Source: an uncultured Gammaproteobacteria bacterium (GTDB lineage: Bacteria > Pseudomonadota > Gammaproteobacteria > GCA-2729495). Taken from it: 41,401 nt of DNA. The notes under the pieces were generated by a model that ran no database searches, was not told the DNA's origin, and saw only the letters and a program-made list of their open reading frames with translations. Below, piece by piece: positions 38,535 through 41,401 of this stretch. The translations under genes were made by a program, and so were the position numbers. Within the stretch, counting starts at the first letter, position 1, and each line of letters begins with the position of its first letter. The DNA lies in assembly GCA_947258805.1 (NCBI GenBank), contig CAMYJV010000007.1, positions 1 to 41,401 on the forward strand. Direction: 5' to 3'.

Positions 38535-39262
38535 TCCGTCCCGACTGGGCGGCGCCGGCGTCGGTGCAGGCACTGGCCACCACGCGCGCCGGCGGTGTCA
38601 GCGCCGGCCCGTATGCGTCGCTGAATCTCGGTGATCATGTCGCCGACGCAGCCGGGCAGGTGACGGCGAATCGCCGCCACTTGCGCCGCGCCGCCGCGCT
38701 CCCTGCAGAACCTTGCTGGCTCGACCAAACGCATGGCAACGAGGTGTTGTCGCTGCCGGAGTCCGGACCGCTGCGCCAGGCCGACGGCGCCTTTGCTCGT
38801 CGCGCCGGGCTGGTATGCGCAGTGCTCACCGCCGACTGTCTGCCGGTACTGCTATGTGACCGGGCCGGCATGATGGTGGCAGCCGTCCACGCCGGCTGGC
38901 GCGGGCTGGCGGCCGGCATTCTGCAAGAGGCCGTGGCGGCTTTCGAATCAGCTGGCGCGCCGGCTCGGGAGCTGCTCGCCTGGTTGGGCCCGGCCATCGG
39001 CCCGGCGGCCTATGAGGTGGGCGACGACGTGCGCGCTGCCTTCGCCGCAGGCAGCGATGAGTCCGCCTTTGAGCGCAATGCCGCCGGACGCTGGCAGTGT
39101 GACCTGTACGCGCTGGCGCGGGCCCGGCTGGCGGCACTCGGCGTGCCCGCCGTCTCCGGGGGCGGGTTTTGCACCCACCGCGAGGTGGATCGCTTCTTTT
39201 CTTACCGGCGCGACGGCCAGTGTGGCCGGCAGGCGACGCTGATCTGGCTCGAGTCCCCCTGA
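38516..39262 (+). CDS. pgeF: Multicopper oxidase-like/purine nucleoside phosphorylase YfiH (peptidoglycan editing factor PgeF)
   Basis: A 248-residue DUF152 protein. E. coli YfiH has been described as a polyphenol oxidase and as an editing factor that keeps L-Ser out of the peptidoglycan stem peptide; homologues act on purine nucleosides. Metal-site motifs: DQTHGNEV, VLTADCLPVLLCD, AVHAGWRGLAAGI, GPAIGPAAYEVGDDV, and the C-terminal GFCTHRE with FFSYRRDG. ATG 38516 overlaps the rluD end, so the pair is coupled. The rluD-yfiH-clpB order matches E. coli. Confidence 0.93.
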   Translation: MAEIELIRPDWAAPASVQALATTRAGGVSAGPYASLNLGDHVADAAGQVTANRRHLRRAAALPAEPCWLDQTHGNEVLSLPESGPLRQADGAFARRAGLVCAVLTADCLPVLLCDRAGMMVAAVHAGWRGLAAGILQEAVAAFESAGAPARELLAWLGPAIGPAAYEVGDDVRAAFAAGSDESAFERNAAGRWQCDLYALARARLAALGVPAVSGGGFCTHREVDRFFSYRRDGQCGRQATLIWLESP

Positions 39263-39265
39263 TGC

Positions 39266-39293
39266 GTTGAAATACTCCGCCGCGGCCCCATTT
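39266..39293 (+). promoter_or_regulatory. Sigma32 (RpoH) heat-shock promoter of clpB
   Basis: GTTGAAA (39266-39272) and CCCCATTT (39286-39293) are 13 nt apart. They match the RpoH consensus CTTGAAA / CCCCATNT in all but the first base. Transcription would start near 39300, about 32 nt before the clpB start. It begins 3 nt after the pgeF stop. Confidence 0.85.
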
Positions 39294-39331
39294 CTGGAGC
39301 CAGACGAAGCAACTCAGCCAAGGTGCGCCCG

Positions 39332-41401
39332 ATGCGGATGGACAAACTAACCAGCAAGTTTCAGCTGGCTTTGCAAGACGCGCAGTCCGTTGCCGTTGGG
39401 CGCGATCATCAGTTCATTGAACCCGGCCACCTGATGCTGGGCCTGCTGGACCAGCAGGGGGGTTCGGTGCGGCCGTTGTTGACCAAGGCCGGTGCCAACG
39501 TGAACCTGCTGCGCTCCCGGCTTGGCGAGGCCCTGGACCGGTTGCCGAAGGTCTCCGGGACGCCCGGCGAAGTGCACCTGTCCAACGACCTCGCGCGCCT
39601 GCTGAACGTGACGGACAAGCTCGCGCAGGATCGCGACGATCAGTACATCTCCAGCGAGCTGTTCGTGCTGGCGGCCTGCGACGACAAGGGCAACCTCGGC
39701 GAGATTTTGCGTGACAGCGGCGTGGTGCGCGGCGCGGTAGAAAAGGCGGTGGAGGAGCTGCGTGGTGGCGCCCAGGTCAACGATCCGAATGCCGAAGATA
39801 CCCGCCAGGCGCTGGAGAAATACACCATCGATCTGACCGAGCGTGCCGAGCAGGGCAAGATCGATCCCATCATCGGCCGCGATGACGAGATCCGCCGTAC
39901 GGTGCAGATTCTGCAGCGGCGCACCAAGAACAACCCGGTGCTGATTGGCGAGCCGGGCGTCGGCAAGACCGCCATCGTCGAAGGTCTCGCCCAGCGCATC
40001 GTGAACGGCGAGGTGCCCGAAGGGCTCAAGGACAAGCGCATCCTGTCCCTGGATCTCGGCGCGCTGATTGCCGGCGCCAAGTTCCGCGGCGAGTTCGAGG
40101 AACGCCTGAAAGCCGTGCTCACGGACCTGTCGAAGCAGGAAGGCCAGATCATCCTGTTCATCGACGAAATGCACACGCTGGTCGGCGCCGGCAAAGCCGA
40201 GGGCGCCATGGACGCCGGTAACATGCTCAAACCAGCGCTGGCGCGCGGCGAGCTGCACTGTGTGGGCGCCACCACGCTGGACGAGTATCGCGACAACGTG
40301 GAAAAAGATGCCGCGCTGGAGCGGCGCTTTCAAAAAGTGGTGATCGACGAGCCCACCGTCGAAGACACCATCGCGATTCTGCGCGGTTTGAAGGAGCGCT
40401 ACGAAGTTCACCACGGCGTGGATATTACGGACCCGGCCATCGTCGCGGCGGCCGTGCTGTCACATCGCTATATCACCGACCGGCAGCTGCCGGACAAGGC
40501 CATCGACCTCGTCGACGAGGCGGGCTCGCTGATCCGCATGGAGATCGATTCCAAGCCGGAGGCCATGGACAAGCTCGACCGGCGGATCATCCAGCTGAAG
40601 ATCGAGCGCGATGCGCTGAAAAAGGAATCCGACGATGCCAGCGTGAAGCGGCTGGCAGACATCGAGGCGCAGCTGCAGGGGCTGGAAAAAGAATACGCGG
40701 ACCTCGAGGAAATCTGGAAGGCCGAAAAGGCGCAGCTAGCGGGTGCAACGCACATCAAGGAATAGCTGGAGCGGGCGAAGCTCGAACTCGAAACCGCGAA
40801 CCGGGCGCAGAACCTGCAGCGCATGTCCGAACTGCAGTACGGGCAGATACCGGAGCTCGAGAAACAGCTGAGCGACGCCCAGGCTGCCGAAACGCGGGAG
40901 ACCACCCTGGTTCGCAACAAGGTGACCGAAGAAGAGGTGGCCGAGGTCGTCTCCAAGTGGACGGGCATCCCGGTGTCGAAGATGCTCGAGGGTGAGAAAG
41001 ACAAGCTGTTGCGCATGGAAGAGGCGCTGCACGAACGACTGGTGGGGCAGGATGAAGCCGTGCAGGCGGTGGCGAACGCGATTCGCCGCTCGCGGGCCGG
41101 ATTGTCGGATCCGAACCGCCCGAACGGTTCCTTCCTGTTCCTCGGGCCCACGGGCGTGGGCAAGACGGAGCTCACGAAGGCCCTGGCCGCGTTCCTGTTT
41201 GACAGCGAGGATGCGTTGATCCGCGTGGATATGTCGGAGTTCATGGAGAAGCACTCCGTCGCGCGGCTGATCGGCGCACCGCCGGGCTACGTGGGTTACG
41301 AAGAGGGCGGCTATCTCACCGAAAACGTGCGTCGCAAGCCCTATTCCGTGATCCTGCTGGATGAAGTGGAGAAGGCACACCCGGACGTCTTCAACGTACT
41401 G
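39332..41401 (+). pseudogene. clpB: clpB disaggregase, in-frame TAG at codon 478, 3' end beyond window
   Basis: ClpB is a hexameric AAA+ disaggregase that works with DnaK. From ATG 39332 ([19 protein letters not shown]) the N-domain is followed by AAA-1, with Walker A GEPGVGKT (from Gly206) and ILFIDEMHT. The middle coiled coil follows. At 40763-40765 the frame meets TAG within that coiled coil (HIKE-stop-LERAKLE). From 40766 the same frame continues without a shift through [26 protein letters not shown] and AAA-2 Walker [10 protein letters not shown] to the window edge. E. coli ClpB has Glu at the stop position, so a single GAG or CAG to TAG change explains it. The stop separates AAA-1 from AAA-2 and would inactivate the protein. 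Sequencing error is possible. Confidence 0.9.

Noticed and set aside
40763..40765. TAG read as an amino acid (recoding) in clpB
   Set aside because: Other genes in the window end normally at TAG, and there is no pyrrolysine gene or recoding context visible.

Overview
The window is GC-rich, densely packed gammaproteobacterial chromosome. Every identifiable gene is of housekeeping type. It carries a complete-looking dcw (division and cell wall) cluster followed by a secA locus, a type IV pilus cluster, sucCD and the bamD/rluD/pgeF/clpB block. The pil genes next to sucCD, and murB lying between murC and ddl, suggest a Xanthomonadales- or Chromatiales-like deep-branching lineage. That placement is inferred from gene order only.

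Layout: the 3' end of rsmI (1-96) and RNase P RNA (115-470) precede a textbook sigma70 promoter with a 10-bp-phased MraZ operator (670-731). From there mraZ-rsmH-ftsL-ftsI-murE-murF-mraY-murD-ftsW-murG-murC-murB-ddl-ftsQ-ftsA-ftsZ run on the + strand (751-18078), nearly all joined by 1-17 nt overlaps. A strong hairpin ends the cluster, facing a convergent dciA-like gene. lpxC, often found after ftsZ, is absent here. Next come a cyclic-di-GMP-I (GEMM) riboswitch and promoter, an M23 peptidase, secA and mutT. On the - strand lie zapD, coaE, pilD, pilC, pilB, pilA, pilR and pilS. pilA has a perfect sigma54 promoter with tandem upstream sites. sucC and sucD are separated by a REP-type inverted repeat. 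nadE (+), bamD (-), rluD (+), pgeF (+) and a sigma32-type promoter with clpB (+, running off the end) complete the window.

Main points for a second look: (1) SecA carries a roughly 50-residue insertion in its preprotein-crosslinking region that resembles the N-terminal domain of translation initiation factor IF3. (2) A c-di-GMP riboswitch sits in front of a cell-wall M23 peptidase whose active-site HxH motif reads NxH. (3) murG is a chimera with a piece resembling a type III restriction Res subunit. (4) murD is frameshifted with an internal deletion, and clpB has an in-frame TAG. Damage in several normally essential or important genes suggests assembly or sequencing artefacts, unless intact copies exist elsewhere. 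(5) A five-run G-quadruplex motif lies just downstream of pilA, next to a C-rich (rut-like) transcript region. I do not see an undescribed multi-gene defence or mobile system here.
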